Made by a program: the position numbers and the translations under genes | NCBI GenBank assembly: GCA_017442855.1 | Contig: JAFSPM010000028.1 | Coordinates: 47,605-111,604 of the forward strand | Direction: 5' to 3' | From: Bacteroidaceae bacterium | GTDB lineage: Bacteria > Bacteroidota > Bacteroidia > Bacteroidales > Bacteroidaceae | Length of the DNA stretch: 64,000 bases | Shown here: piece after piece, positions 17,606 to 27,039 of the stretch | How the letters are laid out: the number at the start of each line of letters is the position of its first letter | Numbering within the stretch: the stretch's first letter is position 1 | Notes under the pieces: model-generated | What the model was told of the DNA's origin: nothing | The model's database searches: none | The model's input: the letters and a program-made list of their open reading frames with translations, nothing else

Positions 17606-17983
17606 TTACCCCTCATTTTCTTCAATTGTTTGGGGTATTGCCATTTCTTCTGGTTGGTTTTCAACTTCTGTGTCAACGAATTTTTCTGTTTTCTTTTCCT
17701 CTTTCTTGTTGCCACCTGTGATGAGTCCGATAAGCCATCGTCCAATCTTGCGTTCTATGCCGGCTTCCGTTGTAGGGATGCCAGTCTTGTTGGTAAACCA
17801 CCGTTTCAGGCTGGTAATGCCCAGCAGCTTCTTCCATGAGATGGTGAGGTTCACCCCTGGTATTATCTGGGTGCCAGACGTCTTTTTACGTCTCTTCTTA
17901 GACGATGAAGTGGTGGTGGTCGTAGTGGTCACGGTCACCCCATTTTTCGTAGTTTTCTTGGTAGTGGTCTTTTTTGTTGCCAT
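17606..17983 (-). CDS. Small basic hypothetical protein with Lys/Thr-rich start
   Basis: 125 residues. The first 35 are almost only K, T and S (MATKKTTTKKTTKNG, then a run of T and KKRRKK); the middle (about 38-90) looks folded, with SWKKLLGITSLKRWFTNKTGIP and IERKIGRWLIG; the end is acidic. No known domain is recognised. The basic tail could bind nucleic acid or, less likely, a membrane. A TACCTTTA element lies about 30 bases upstream on the minus strand. A long plus-strand frame over the same bases (17514-17990) looks like its shadow. Confidence 0.6.
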   Translation of the reverse strand: MATKKTTTKKTTKNGVTVTTTTTTTSSSKKRRKKTSGTQIIPGVNLTISWKKLLGITSLKRWFTNKTGIPTTEAGIERKIGRWLIGLITGGNKKEEKKTEKFVDTEVENQPEEMAIPQTIEENEG

Positions 17984-18051
17984 AGAATGATGGTTTTAGT
18001 TAATTTGATGTAAAGGTAGCGATTAATTCCGACATGGCAAAACAAAAGACG

Positions 18052-19485
18052 TCATTTGTCTTTGGTTTGTTGTCTCTTGCTGAAAACCCATAGCCCCAGG
18101 AAGGTAAGCAGACCGTTCAGCATGAGCAGTTCGTAGCCGAAGGTATAGCCAGTAAAATGGGTGGTCAGGATATCCAGCAGGTAGCAGGCTACCGGTGATG
18201 CTATGGCGATAAACGGTACATAGTGGTCAGTAGGTTGGCGATGGGTGAACAGTCCGAAGGCAAACAAGCCCAATAGTGGTCCGTAGGTGTAGGAGCAGAG
18301 GGTGTAGATGGCATCGATGATATTGGTGCTGTTTACTGCGCGGAACAGCAGGATAAACACGGCAAACACCACACAGATGCCAAGATGTGCCTTGCGTCGC
18401 AAGCCCTCATCGTGCGGACGCTCCTTGATATCCACGCAAAAGCTGGTGGTAAGGGCGGTAAGGGCAGAGTCGGCACTGCTGAAGCATGCCGCTACAATGC
18501 CAATGGTAAACAACACGGTGACGGTAGTACCCAACTTGCCTGTGGCAGCATACATGGGCAGTAGGTCGTCGGTATTGGCAGGCAGTTGTAATCCCTGTTG
18601 CTGGGTAAGCATGATAAGCAGCACACCTAAGACGAGGAAGAGCAAGTTGGCAGGTATGAAAAAGAAGCCATAGGTACACATGTCCTTCTGTGCCTCCCGC
18701 AAAGTCTTGCAGGTAAGGTTCTTCTGCATCATGTCTTGGTCAAGGCCCGTCATTACAATCACCACAAACATGCCACTCAGAAACTGTTTCCAGAAGTTCT
18801 GCTTCGAGAGCCAGTCGTCGAAAAGGAATACTTGGCTATAGGTGCTCTCTCTAATAGTGTTAGTGGCCTCACCCAACGTCATACCTAAAGCATCCGTCAC
18901 ATTGATAATGATTAAAATCAACGCTCCAAAGAGGAAGATGGTCTGGAACGTGTCTGTCCACACCAATGTCTTTACTCCGCCTCGGTGGGTGTACATCCAA
19001 ATCAGAGCTACGAGGCCTATTACCGTTACAAAGAAGGGGATGCCTTGCGCCTCAAACACGAATTGATGCAGTAACATGCACACCACATAGAAACTCACGG
19101 CAGCACGAGTCATCTTACTCAGTAGAAAGAACCATGCCCCCGTCTTGTAAGCCTTCATGCCCAACCGTTGTTGCAGGTAGCTGTAGATGGTGGTGAGATT
19201 CAGCTTGTAATAGATGGGTAGCAGGATGAAAGCAATGGCAAAATAGCCCAAGATAAAGCCCAGGCACATCTGCAGGTAGTACATGTTGATGTGTACAGGC
19301 ATGCCAGGCACCGACACGAAGCTTACGCCAGAGATGGAAGCACCTATCATGCCGAAAGCCACCATGTACCAGGGTGACTTGCGTTCGGCACGGAAAAACA
19401 CTTCGTTGCTGCTTTTGCGTGTGACGAATCGGCTCAAGATCCATAGTACAGCGAAATAGGCCAATATGGTGGTGATAATTATCAT
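18052..19485 (-). CDS. Sodium:solute symporter (SSS family)
   Basis: 477 residues with about 13 membrane spans. The N-terminal pattern (FRAERKSPWYMVAFGMIGASISGVSF) and the motif AACFSSADSALTALTTSFCVDI are typical of the SSS family, whose members take up sugars, amino acids or vitamins with sodium. The substrate cannot be read. It ends just before the small basic protein gene on the same strand and is divergent from ettA. Confidence 0.9.
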   Translation of the reverse strand: MIIITTILAYFAVLWILSRFVTRKSSNEVFFRAERKSPWYMVAFGMIGASISGVSFVSVPGMPVHINMYYLQMCLGFILGYFAIAFILLPIYYKLNLTTIYSYLQQRLGMKAYKTGAWFFLLSKMTRAAVSFYVVCMLLHQFVFEAQGIPFFVTVIGLVALIWMYTHRGGVKTLVWTDTFQTIFLFGALILIIINVTDALGMTLGEATNTIRESTYSQVFLFDDWLSKQNFWKQFLSGMFVVIVMTGLDQDMMQKNLTCKTLREAQKDMCTYGFFFIPANLLFLVLGVLLIMLTQQQGLQLPANTDDLLPMYAATGKLGTTVTVLFTIGIVAACFSSADSALTALTTSFCVDIKERPHDEGLRRKAHLGICVVFAVFILLFRAVNSTNIIDAIYTLCSYTYGPLLGLFAFGLFTHRQPTDHYVPFIAIASPVACYLLDILTTHFTGYTFGYELLMLNGLLTFLGLWVFSKRQQTKDK

Positions 19486-19538
19486 GTCAATTGCTCTAAA
19501 ACAGCTGCGAAGATAATAAAAAAGTCAATTATTAATCG

Positions 19539-19546
19539 TATATTTG
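19539..19546 (+). promoter_or_regulatory. -7 element of the ettA promoter
   Basis: TATATTTG, exact TAnnTTTG, 21 bases before ATG 19568. It overlaps a possible TTG start at 19544 and so argues against that start. No -33 TTG at the normal spacing. Confidence 0.5.
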
Positions 19547-19567
19547 CACAAAATAATATTGATAGAT

Positions 19568-21265
19568 ATGGCAACAGTTGACGACAAGAAGATTATCTTC
19601 TCTATGGTTGGCTTGAACAAGACCATCAGGCAGACCAACAAGCAAGTATTGAAAAACATTTATCTCTCATTCTTCTATGGTGCCAAGATAGGCATCATCG
19701 GTCTGAATGGTTCTGGTAAATCTACCTTGATGAAAATCATTGCCGGACTGGATAACCAGTACGAGGGACAAGTGGTATTCTCGCCAGGCTATACCGTGGG
19801 CTATCTGCCACAGGATCCCTACCTAGATCCGCAGAAAACGGTGAAGGAGATTGTGCAGGAAGGCACGGCTGAGGCGGTGAATGCCTTGAAGGAGTATGAG
19901 GAAATCAACCTCAAGTTTGGGGATCCCGAATATTATGAGGATCCCGACAAGATGGACAAGCTCATGGCTCGCCAAGGAGAGTTGCAGGACATCATCGATG
20001 CTACAGATGCGTGGAACCTGGATTCCAAATTGGAGATAGCCATGGATGCCTTGCGTTGTCCGCCTAGCGACCAGCTGTGCGAGCACTTGAGTGGGGGTGA
20101 GCGCCGACGTGTGGCTTTGTGTCGCTTGTTGTTGCAGAAGCCCGATGTGTTGCTGTTGGATGAGCCTACCAACCACCTGGATGCCGAGTCCATCGACTGG
20201 TTGGAACAGCACTTACAGCAATATGAAGGAACGGTGATTGCCGTTACCCACGACCGCTATTTCCTTGACCATGTGGCAGGTTGGATTCTGGAACTGGACC
20301 GTGGCGAGGGCATCCCTTGGAAGGGCAACTATAGCAGTTGGCTGGAGCAGAAGACCCAGCGCATGGCACAGGAAGAAAAGACCGAGAGCAAGCGCAGGAA
20401 AACCTTGCAGCGTGAGTTGGAATGGATTCGCATGGCCCCCAAGGCACGTCAGGCAAAGGGTAAGGCCCGTCTGAACTCCTATGAGCAGTTGCTCAACGCC
20501 GATGTAAAGGAAAAGGAAGAGAAGTTGGAAATCTATATACCGAATGGTCCACGTCTGGGCAACAAGGTCATTGAGGCTCACCATGTGGCGAAAGCCTTTG
20601 GTGACAAGCTGTTGTATGATGACCTGAATTTCACCTTGCCACCTAATGGTATCGTGGGTGTGATAGGTCCCAATGGCGCCGGTAAGACGACATTGTTCCG
20701 CCTGATCATGGGCTTGGACAAGCCCGATAGTGGTACCTTTGAGGTAGGAGAGACGGTGAAGCTGGCGTATGTGGATCAGCAGCACACCACTATTGATCCT
20801 AACAAGACCGTATTCCAGGTGGTGAGTGGCGGCATGGACCTGATGCGGGTGGGTAACCGTGATGTGAATGCACGTGCTTATCTTTCACGGTTTAATTTCT
20901 CGGGAGCTGACCAGGAGAAACTTTGCGGTGTGCTCTCAGGTGGTGAGCGTAACCGTTTGCAGTTGGCCTTGGCACTGAAAGAAGAGGGCAACGTACTATT
21001 GCTGGATGAGCCCACCAACGATATCGATGTGAATACCTTGCGTGCCATCGAAGAGGGTTTGGAGAATTTTGCCGGTTGTGCCGTTATCATTAGTCACGAC
21101 CGCTGGTTCTTAGATAGGATTTGTACCCACATACTGGCCTTTGAGGGCGATTCAAACGTGTTCTTCTTTGAAGGTTCTTATTCCGACTACGAGGAAAACA
21201 AACTGAAACGTTTGGGTAAGACGGAGCCTACAAGGGTGAGATACAGGAAATTAACCAACGACTAA
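19568..21265 (+). CDS. ettA: ABC-F ATPase, energy-dependent translational throttle EttA
   Basis: 565 residues from ATG 19568. Two ABC domains with Walker A GLNGSGKST and GPNGAGKTT, signatures LSGGERRRVAL and LSGGERNRLQLAL, joined by a linker with the EttA-type P-site motif (RMAPKARQAKGKARLNSYEQL). EttA binds the ribosomal E site and slows translation when energy is low. Length and C-terminus (no long coiled coil) fit EttA and differ from the second ABC-F protein at 35264. Confidence 0.93.
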   Translation: MATVDDKKIIFSMVGLNKTIRQTNKQVLKNIYLSFFYGAKIGIIGLNGSGKSTLMKIIAGLDNQYEGQVVFSPGYTVGYLPQDPYLDPQKTVKEIVQEGTAEAVNALKEYEEINLKFGDPEYYEDPDKMDKLMARQGELQDIIDATDAWNLDSKLEIAMDALRCPPSDQLCEHLSGGERRRVALCRLLLQKPDVLLLDEPTNHLDAESIDWLEQHLQQYEGTVIAVTHDRYFLDHVAGWILELDRGEGIPWKGNYSSWLEQKTQRMAQEEKTESKRRKTLQRELEWIRMAPKARQAKGKARLNSYEQLLNADVKEKEEKLEIYIPNGPRLGNKVIEAHHVAKAFGDKLLYDDLNFTLPPNGIVGVIGPNGAGKTTLFRLIMGLDKPDSGTFEVGETVKLAYVDQQHTTIDPNKTVFQVVSGGMDLMRVGNRDVNARAYLSRFNFSGADQEKLCGVLSGGERNRLQLALALKEEGNVLLLDEPTNDIDVNTLRAIEEGLENFAGCAVIISHDRWFLDRICTHILAFEGDSNVFFFEGSYSDYEENKLKRLGKTEPTRVRYRKLTND

Positions 21266-21320
21266 TAAACTGTTGAAAACTTTTTTTAAGCGTTTTTAGC
21301 AATTGTATTGAGATAATAGC

Positions 21321-21328
21321 TATCTTTG
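21321..21328 (+). promoter_or_regulatory. -7 element of the Oar-like receptor gene
   Basis: TATCTTTG, the best form of the -7 consensus, 44 bases before ATG 21373. A small CCTTAAAGG hairpin follows in the leader. Confidence 0.55.
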
Positions 21329-21372
21329 CACCGCCTTAAAGGCTTAATTTATCAAAATTAATACAAAGTATT

Positions 21373-24300
21373 ATGTTAAGAAAAGTAAGATTCATGCTGC
21401 TTACATTGGCTACTATCTTGGTGGCTGTAAGCGCACAGGCACAGATTACTACCTCATCTATGGGTGGAAAAGTAGTTGATGATGCCAACGAGCCCGTCAT
21501 TGGTGCTACCGTTCAGGCTGTTCACGAGCCTTCTGGTACGCTTTACGGTGCGATTACTAATGTTGACGGTCGTTATGCCATCCAGGGTATGCGTACCGGT
21601 GGTCCTTACACAGTGACTATTTCTTACATCGGTTATTCTACCAGGACTTACAAGGACATTACACTGCAACTGGGTGAAATCTTTAACCTAAACGTTGAAA
21701 TTTCTGAATCATCAGAATTGCTGAGTGAAGTGGTCGTTACTGGTACCACTTCAAAGTTCGCACAGGAGAAGACTGGTGCTACTACCAACATCAACAACGC
21801 AACCATCCGTGAGTTGCCAACTGTAAGCCGTAGTATTTCGGATATCGCTCGGCTTTCTCCTTACGCAAATGGTATGGGTTTTGCTGGTGGCGATGGTCGT
21901 TCTACCAACTTCACAGTGGATGGTGCCAACTTCAACAACAACTTCGGTTTGAACTCTAATCTGCCTGGTGGAGGTAATCCTATTTCTATGGATGCCATTG
22001 AGGAAGTTCAGGTGGTGGTGGCTCCTTTCGATGTTCGCCAGACTAACTTCATTGGTGGTGGTATCAATGCTGTGACCAAATCGGGTACCAACACCTTTAA
22101 GGGTACAGCTTACGTTTATTATCGAAATCAGGATATGCGTGGTAATCGCATCAATGGTGAGGATTTGGGAGCACGTGCTGATGAGAGCAAAACCACCTAT
22201 GGATTCACTTTGGGTGGTCCTATCATCAAGAACAAATTGTTTTTCTTTGTAAATTTTGAGAAAGAGAAAACTCCAGGTGAGGTAATTAAGTATCGCGCTC
22301 GTCAAGATGGCGAGGCTGCAGGTGACATGGTATCGCGCACTTTGGCTTCCGATATGAAAAGAGTGTCAGATTTTGTACAGAGTAAATATGGTTATAACGC
22401 AGGTTCTTACACCAGTTTCCCTGCTGATGAGAGTAATCAGAAGATTTTAGCTCGTATAGACTGGAACATCACAGATAATCACAAATTAAGTGTTCGTTAT
22501 AATAACACTAAGAATACATCTTGGTTTGCTCCTAATGGAAACTCTTCAGATACAGGTTATCGCTTGAATGGAACCTACCGTGTAGGCCCTCAGTCAATGG
22601 CTTTTGCAAACAACATGTACTCAATGGATAATAAGGTACAATCATTGTCTGCTGATTTGAACAGCCGCTTCTCTAACAGTATTTCAAATCAGCTGCTTTT
22701 CACTTATACCAACATTGAGGACATTCGTGGTTCCAACTCTTCTCCATTCCCACATATTGATATCATGTATCAGAATGATGAAGGTGTGAACGTATTAGAG
22801 CCTTACATGTCTTTGGGTTATGAGCTCTTTACTTGGAATAATGGTGTTAAGAACAAAGTTACTAACATAACTGACAACTTTACATGGTATCTGGGTTCTC
22901 ACAAAATTACAGCAGGTGCAAGCTATGAGCATCAGTTTGCTAATAATGCTTACATGCGTAATGGTACGATCTATTATCGTTACAAAAATGTTAATGATTT
23001 TCTCTCTCAGGTGGCTCCCGAGTCGGCTGCTATAACCTATGGTTGGGGAGGTGAATTAAATCCCAATGCACAAGTTACCTTCAATCAGTTAGGATTTTAT
23101 GCTCAAGATGAGTGGAATGTTCTTAATAATTTGAAGTTGACATATGGCATTCGTTTTGATGATCTTATTTTTAACAATAAGGACATTCAGCGTAACGATG
23201 CAATCTATGCTAATGATTTTGGCGGTCGTCATATCGATACTGGAAAGTGGCCAGATGCACGTCTACAAATCTCTCCTCGTTTAGGTTTCTCTTGGGATGT
23301 ATTTGGTGACAAGCGTTTGAAGATTCGTGGTGGTACGGGTATCTTTACAGGCCGTCTTCCTTTGGTATTCTTTACCAATATGCCTACTAATTCTAATATG
23401 GTTCAAAACTCTGTGCAGTTCAAGACTACCTATGACAAGGGTGTAGAAAGTGGACATGATGCTCGTTTGGATCAGCTTGCTGGAAACATGATTACAGATG
23501 TTAATCAGTTTGTAAGCGCATTCAATTTGCCAACCTCCATTGAAAAGCATCAGGATACTAACAAGATTTCAGGTGTCGAGCATGATTTCAGAATGCCTCA
23601 GATTTGGAAGTCTTCTATCGCAGTAGATTATCAGATTCCTGTTTCTTTCCCATTGTCTATCACGGGTGAGTTTATGTACACTCGCAACATTAATGCTGTT
23701 ACTATTAATAATATTAACATTAAAGACACTTCTGGTTGGGAGCGCTTCCAGGGTGCAGACAATCGTTTGATTTATCCTTCCGATTATCAGTATGTCAAAG
23801 GAAAGAATGCTGTGGTTTTGGGTAATACATCAAAGGGGCATGGCTATACTGCTAACGTTACTATCAATGCTGAGCCTGTGGAGAATTTGAATATCATGGC
23901 TGCTTATACTCATACAGAGCAGAAAGAAATTTCTGGTATGCCAGGTTCTGACCCCGTATCTACATGGCAGGGATTGATTACAGTAGATGGTCCCAACTTT
24001 GGAACTGTTCAGCGTTCTCAGTATGTAGTTCCTGATAAAGTTATTGCTAGTATTGGCTACTATATCCCATTCACCCACAAGGGTTTGCTTCGTGGAACTC
24101 ATTTGAGCCTCTTCTACACAGGTTATTCAAGTGGCGCTTATAGCTTCTGCTATACAAATGATATGAATGGCGATGGCATTAATAATGATTTGATGTATAT
24201 TCCACGTAATGATAGCGAAATCAACTTCAAGGATGAGGCTGACCGTGTTGCTTTCTGGAAATTTGTAAATCAGGATAGCTATCTGAGCAACCATAAGGGT

Positions 24301-24648
24301 GAATATGCTGAAGCTTATGCAGCTCGTGCTCCTTGGGTGCACAGGTTCGACTTCCGTTTGTTGGAAGATTTCTCTTTCAATATAGGAAAGACAAAGCATA
24401 ATTTCCAGCTAAGTCTTGATATTATGAATATTGGTAATTTGATCAACTCTAAGTGGGGTATTTCAAAGAATGCTGCTGTATCAAACAATGCTCGCTTCTT
24501 AAAATATGAGGGACGTGATGCTAACAACGTTCCAACATTCTCAATGTATAAGGTTAATGGGGAGTATCCAACTCAGACCTATGATACCTATAAGGATTAC
24601 AATGAATGTTGGAAAATGCAGATTGGTATCAAGTACTACTTCAACTAA
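21373..24648 (+). CDS. Oar-like TonB-dependent receptor with CarboxypepD regulatory-like domain
   Basis: 1091 residues. Signal peptide to about residue 23 (VSAQAQ), a CarboxypepD regulatory-like domain (GGKVVDDANEPVIGATV, about 30-110), the junction motif LLSEVVVTG, a plug domain (NFTVDGANFNNNFG, IEEVQVVVAPFDVRQ) and a barrel ending in MQIGIKYYFN with a C-terminal aromatic residue. Members of the Oar group are outer-membrane receptors of mostly unknown ligand, some tied to protease or protein export. No SusD gene follows, which separates it from SusC pairs. It is followed by a strong terminator. Confidence 0.92.
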   Translation: MLRKVRFMLLTLATILVAVSAQAQITTSSMGGKVVDDANEPVIGATVQAVHEPSGTLYGAITNVDGRYAIQGMRTGGPYTVTISYIGYSTRTYKDITLQLGEIFNLNVEISESSELLSEVVVTGTTSKFAQEKTGATTNINNATIRELPTVSRSISDIARLSPYANGMGFAGGDGRSTNFTVDGANFNNNFGLNSNLPGGGNPISMDAIEEVQVVVAPFDVRQTNFIGGGINAVTKSGTNTFKGTAYVYYRNQDMRGNRINGEDLGARADESKTTYGFTLGGPIIKNKLFFFVNFEKEKTPGEVIKYRARQDGEAAGDMVSRTLASDMKRVSDFVQSKYGYNAGSYTSFPADESNQKILARIDWNITDNHKLSVRYNNTKNTSWFAPNGNSSDTGYRLNGTYRVGPQSMAFANNMYSMDNKVQSLSADLNSRFSNSISNQLLFTYTNIEDIRGSNSSPFPHIDIMYQNDEGVNVLEPYMSLGYELFTWNNGVKNKVTNITDNFTWYLGSHKITAGASYEHQFANNAYMRNGTIYYRYKNVNDFLSQVAPESAAITYGWGGELNPNAQVTFNQLGFYAQDEWNVLNNLKLTYGIRFDDLIFNNKDIQRNDAIYANDFGGRHIDTGKWPDARLQISPRLGFSWDVFGDKRLKIRGGTGIFTGRLPLVFFTNMPTNSNMVQNSVQFKTTYDKGVESGHDARLDQLAGNMITDVNQFVSAFNLPTSIEKHQDTNKISGVEHDFRMPQIWKSSIAVDYQIPVSFPLSITGEFMYTRNINAVTINNINIKDTSGWERFQGADNRLIYPSDYQYVKGKNAVVLGNTSKGHGYTANVTINAEPVENLNIMAAYTHTEQKEISGMPGSDPVSTWQGLITVDGPNFGTVQRSQYVVPDKVIASIGYYIPFTHKGLLRGTHLSLFYTGYSSGAYSFCYTNDMNGDGINNDLMYIPRNDSEINFKDEADRVAFWKFVNQDSYLSNHKGEYAEAYAARAPWVHRFDFRLLEDFSFNIGKTKHNFQLSLDIMNIGNLINSKWGISKNAAVSNNARFLKYEGRDANNVPTFSMYKVNGEYPTQTYDTYKDYNECWKMQIGIKYYFN

Positions 24649-24674
24649 TCTGAATATCTTTCCTACATGATACA

Positions 24675-24708
24675 GGGAGGCAGCCTAAGGGTTGCCTCCC
24701 TTCTTTAT
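24675..24708 (+). terminator. Terminator of the Oar-like receptor gene
   Basis: Stem GGGAGGCA / TGCCTCCC with a 10-base loop, followed by TTCTTTATT. Confidence 0.85.
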
Positions 24709-24782
24709 TGTATGAAGAAACAGAGGGAGTATTGAGCTGATGGCTAACTTGCTGGTTTGTCCTTGAGAAAGTGGTGTGACAA

Positions 24783-24814
24783 TTTGGCAGTCTCCATAAT
24801 TCTTTGTATTTTTG
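24783..24814 (+). promoter_or_regulatory. Promoter of rlmN
   Basis: TTTG (24783-24786), 20-base spacer, TATTTTTG (24807-24814): the same full consensus and spacing as at 8056. Confidence 0.8.
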
Positions 24815-24838
24815 CACCCGATTTTGCACTAGTTCAGA

Positions 24839-25876
24839 ATGATGGATAAACAACCACTTTTGGGAATGACGCTCAGCGAGCTGCAAGAGGTGACAAAAGG
24901 CTTGGGAATGCCCGGCTTTGCCGCCAAGCAGTTAGCGCAGTGGCTCTATGTAAAGCGGGTAAGAAGCATCGATGAGATGACCAACCTCTCGCTGAAGCAT
25001 CGCTCGATGCTGGCCGATAGCTATGTGGTGGGGGTAGCAGCTCCTGTCAACGAGATGCGCTCGCAGGACGGTACGGTGAAATACCTCTATCACACTCCCG
25101 ACAATCATTTCGTAGAGACTGTGTTTATCCCGGATGAAGACCGTGGCACAGTGTGCGTGTCTTCACAAGTGGGGTGCAAAATGAACTGTAAGTTCTGTAT
25201 GACGGGCAAGCAAGGTTTCAGTGGCAACCTTACAGCTAACCAGATTATCAATCAGGTACAGTCGTTGCCTGAATATGAACAACTGACCAATGTGGTGATG
25301 ATGGGCATGGGCGAACCACTTGACAACATAGACGAGGTGATGAAGGCACTGGAAATCATGACGGCTCCTTGGGGCTACGCTTGGAGTCCTAAGCGCATCA
25401 CACTTTCTACGGTGGGCTTGAAGAAAGGCTTGCAACGTTTCCTGGAAGAAAGCGAGTGCCACTTGGCTGTTAGTCTGCATGCACCTGTACCAGCCTTGCG
25501 CCGGGAACTGATGCCGGCGGAGAAAGCCTATTCCATTACTGAGGTAGTGGATTTGCTGCGCAATTATGATTTCAGTCACCAGCGCCGACTTTCCTTTGAA
25601 TATATTGTGTTCAAGGGTGTGAACGACAGTGTGCTTTATGCCAAAGAACTGCTGAAACTGTTGCGTGGGTTGGATTGCAGGGTGAACCTGATACGTTTCC
25701 ATGCTATTCCGAATGTGGATTTGCAAGGGGTGGAGATGGAGAAGATGACGGAACTGCGTGATTACCTCACCCAGCATGGGTTGTTTACTACCATCCGTGC
25801 CTCACGCGGTGAAGATATCTTTGCGGCATGTGGAATGCTCTCAACAGCAAAGCAGGAGGAGATTAACAAGAATTAA
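24839..25876 (+). CDS. rlmN: Dual-specificity 23S rRNA/tRNA adenine C2-methyltransferase RlmN
   Basis: 345 residues, normal for RlmN. The radical-SAM cluster motif CxxxCxxC is C113, C117, C120 (GCKMNCKFCMTG); the SAM motif MGMGEPL follows; the C-terminal catalytic cysteine C331 sits in FAACGML. It methylates A2503 of 23S rRNA and A37 of some tRNAs. A second ATG directly follows the first (24842). It has its own consensus promoter. Confidence 0.95.
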   Translation: MMDKQPLLGMTLSELQEVTKGLGMPGFAAKQLAQWLYVKRVRSIDEMTNLSLKHRSMLADSYVVGVAAPVNEMRSQDGTVKYLYHTPDNHFVETVFIPDEDRGTVCVSSQVGCKMNCKFCMTGKQGFSGNLTANQIINQVQSLPEYEQLTNVVMMGMGEPLDNIDEVMKALEIMTAPWGYAWSPKRITLSTVGLKKGLQRFLEESECHLAVSLHAPVPALRRELMPAEKAYSITEVVDLLRNYDFSHQRRLSFEYIVFKGVNDSVLYAKELLKLLRGLDCRVNLIRFHAIPNVDLQGVEMEKMTELRDYLTQHGLFTTIRASRGEDIFAACGMLSTAKQEEINKN

Positions 25877-25896
25877 TATAAATTATTAGGAAAGAG

Positions 25897-25928
25897 TTGG
25901 TTTCTAATCTCACTTATTCGTAGTTTTG
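25897..25928 (+). promoter_or_regulatory. Promoter of the DUF4837-pdxA envelope operon
   Basis: TTG (25897-25899), 21-base spacer, TAGTTTTG (25921-25928), exact TAnnTTTG. Leader of about 24 bases. Confidence 0.6.
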
Positions 25929-25956
25929 TGGTGACAAAACAAAAATAGAAGGAAAT

Positions 25957-27003
25957 ATGAGAAGAACAGTTTATTTGACAATAATCGTGCTGGCTGCCAT
26001 CCTGATGGGTGCCTGCAACCGTGGAGGCAACAAACGCTCTTCACTGAATATCTTTACCCCTACATCCAGTGGCAGGGCATATGAGCTGCTGGTGGTTTGC
26101 GACGATGCCAATTGGGAAGGTGTAGCAGGCCGTGCTTTGTATGATGTGTTGGATACCGACGTACCAGGCTTGCCTCAGTCAGAGCGTTCTTTCCGCATCA
26201 TGAACACCACTCCTTACGGGTATAATGCGACACTGAAGATGTTGCGCAATATTATCAAGGTGGACATTGATCCGAGTACCTATACCCAGCCTAAGTTCCG
26301 TTCAGAGATGAATGTGTATGCCAACCCACAGGCCATCCTGACCATCCAGGGGCCAGATGCCAACTCTGTGGCTGAATACATCACCAAAAACGGACAAGCT
26401 ATCATCGACTTCTTTACCCGTGCAGAGATGAATCGTCAGATCCAGGTGCTGGAATACCAGCATAGTGACATGATCTATAAGAACGTAAAGGAGATGTTCG
26501 ATTGCGAAGTGTGGGTATCGGGTGAACTGAAGTCGTCCAAACGTGGCGAGGATTTCTTCTGGGCGGGTGCCAATGCTGCCTCTGGCGACCAGAACTATGT
26601 GATTTATTCCTATCCCTACAAGGACCGTCGCACATTTACCCAGGATTTCTTTATCCAGAAGCGTGACTCGGTGATGAAGATCAATATCCCGGGTGCTGCT
26701 GAGGGTACCTATATGCAGACTGATGCCCGTTTCGTCACTACCCGTGCTTTCATGCTGAAAGGAGAATATGTGTTCGAGGCCCGTGGCTTGTGGAGAGTCA
26801 AGGGGGACATGATGGGTGGTCCGTTCGTTTCGCAAAGTCGTGTGGATACCATCAACCAACGAGTGATTACAGAGGAGATCTTTATCTATGCGCCAGAGAA
26901 GCTGAAGCGTAATCTGGTACGTGGCATGGAAGCTGCTCTCTATACCATCAAGTTGCCTGGTAAGGTGATGGATGATGCACAGATTCCTTTGCAAGATGAA
27001 TAA
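25957..27003 (+). CDS. DUF4837-family lipoprotein
   Basis: 348 residues with a lipoprotein signal ending at C20 (AILMGAC). The body (GRAYELLVVCDDANWEGVAG, FWAGANAASGDQNYVIYSYPYKD, LKGEYVFEARGLWRVKGDMMGGPFVS) matches what I know of DUF4837, a Bacteroidota-specific exported family of unknown function. It is the first gene of a run of six closely spaced genes up to secG. Its envelope location fits the LptE and SecG genes further down. Confidence 0.82.
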   Translation: MRRTVYLTIIVLAAILMGACNRGGNKRSSLNIFTPTSSGRAYELLVVCDDANWEGVAGRALYDVLDTDVPGLPQSERSFRIMNTTPYGYNATLKMLRNIIKVDIDPSTYTQPKFRSEMNVYANPQAILTIQGPDANSVAEYITKNGQAIIDFFTRAEMNRQIQVLEYQHSDMIYKNVKEMFDCEVWVSGELKSSKRGEDFFWAGANAASGDQNYVIYSYPYKDRRTFTQDFFIQKRDSVMKINIPGAAEGTYMQTDARFVTTRAFMLKGEYVFEARGLWRVKGDMMGGPFVSQSRVDTINQRVITEEIFIYAPEKLKRNLVRGMEAALYTIKLPGKVMDDAQIPLQDE

Positions 27004-27039
27004 TATTAATGATATCAATATAAAAATACATAACTTTCA

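Noticed and set aside
17514-17990. 158-codon plus-strand frame opposite the small basic protein
   Set aside because: Phe/Val-rich sequence with no clear start context; the minus-strand frame begins with a sensible ATG and has an upstream -7-like element.
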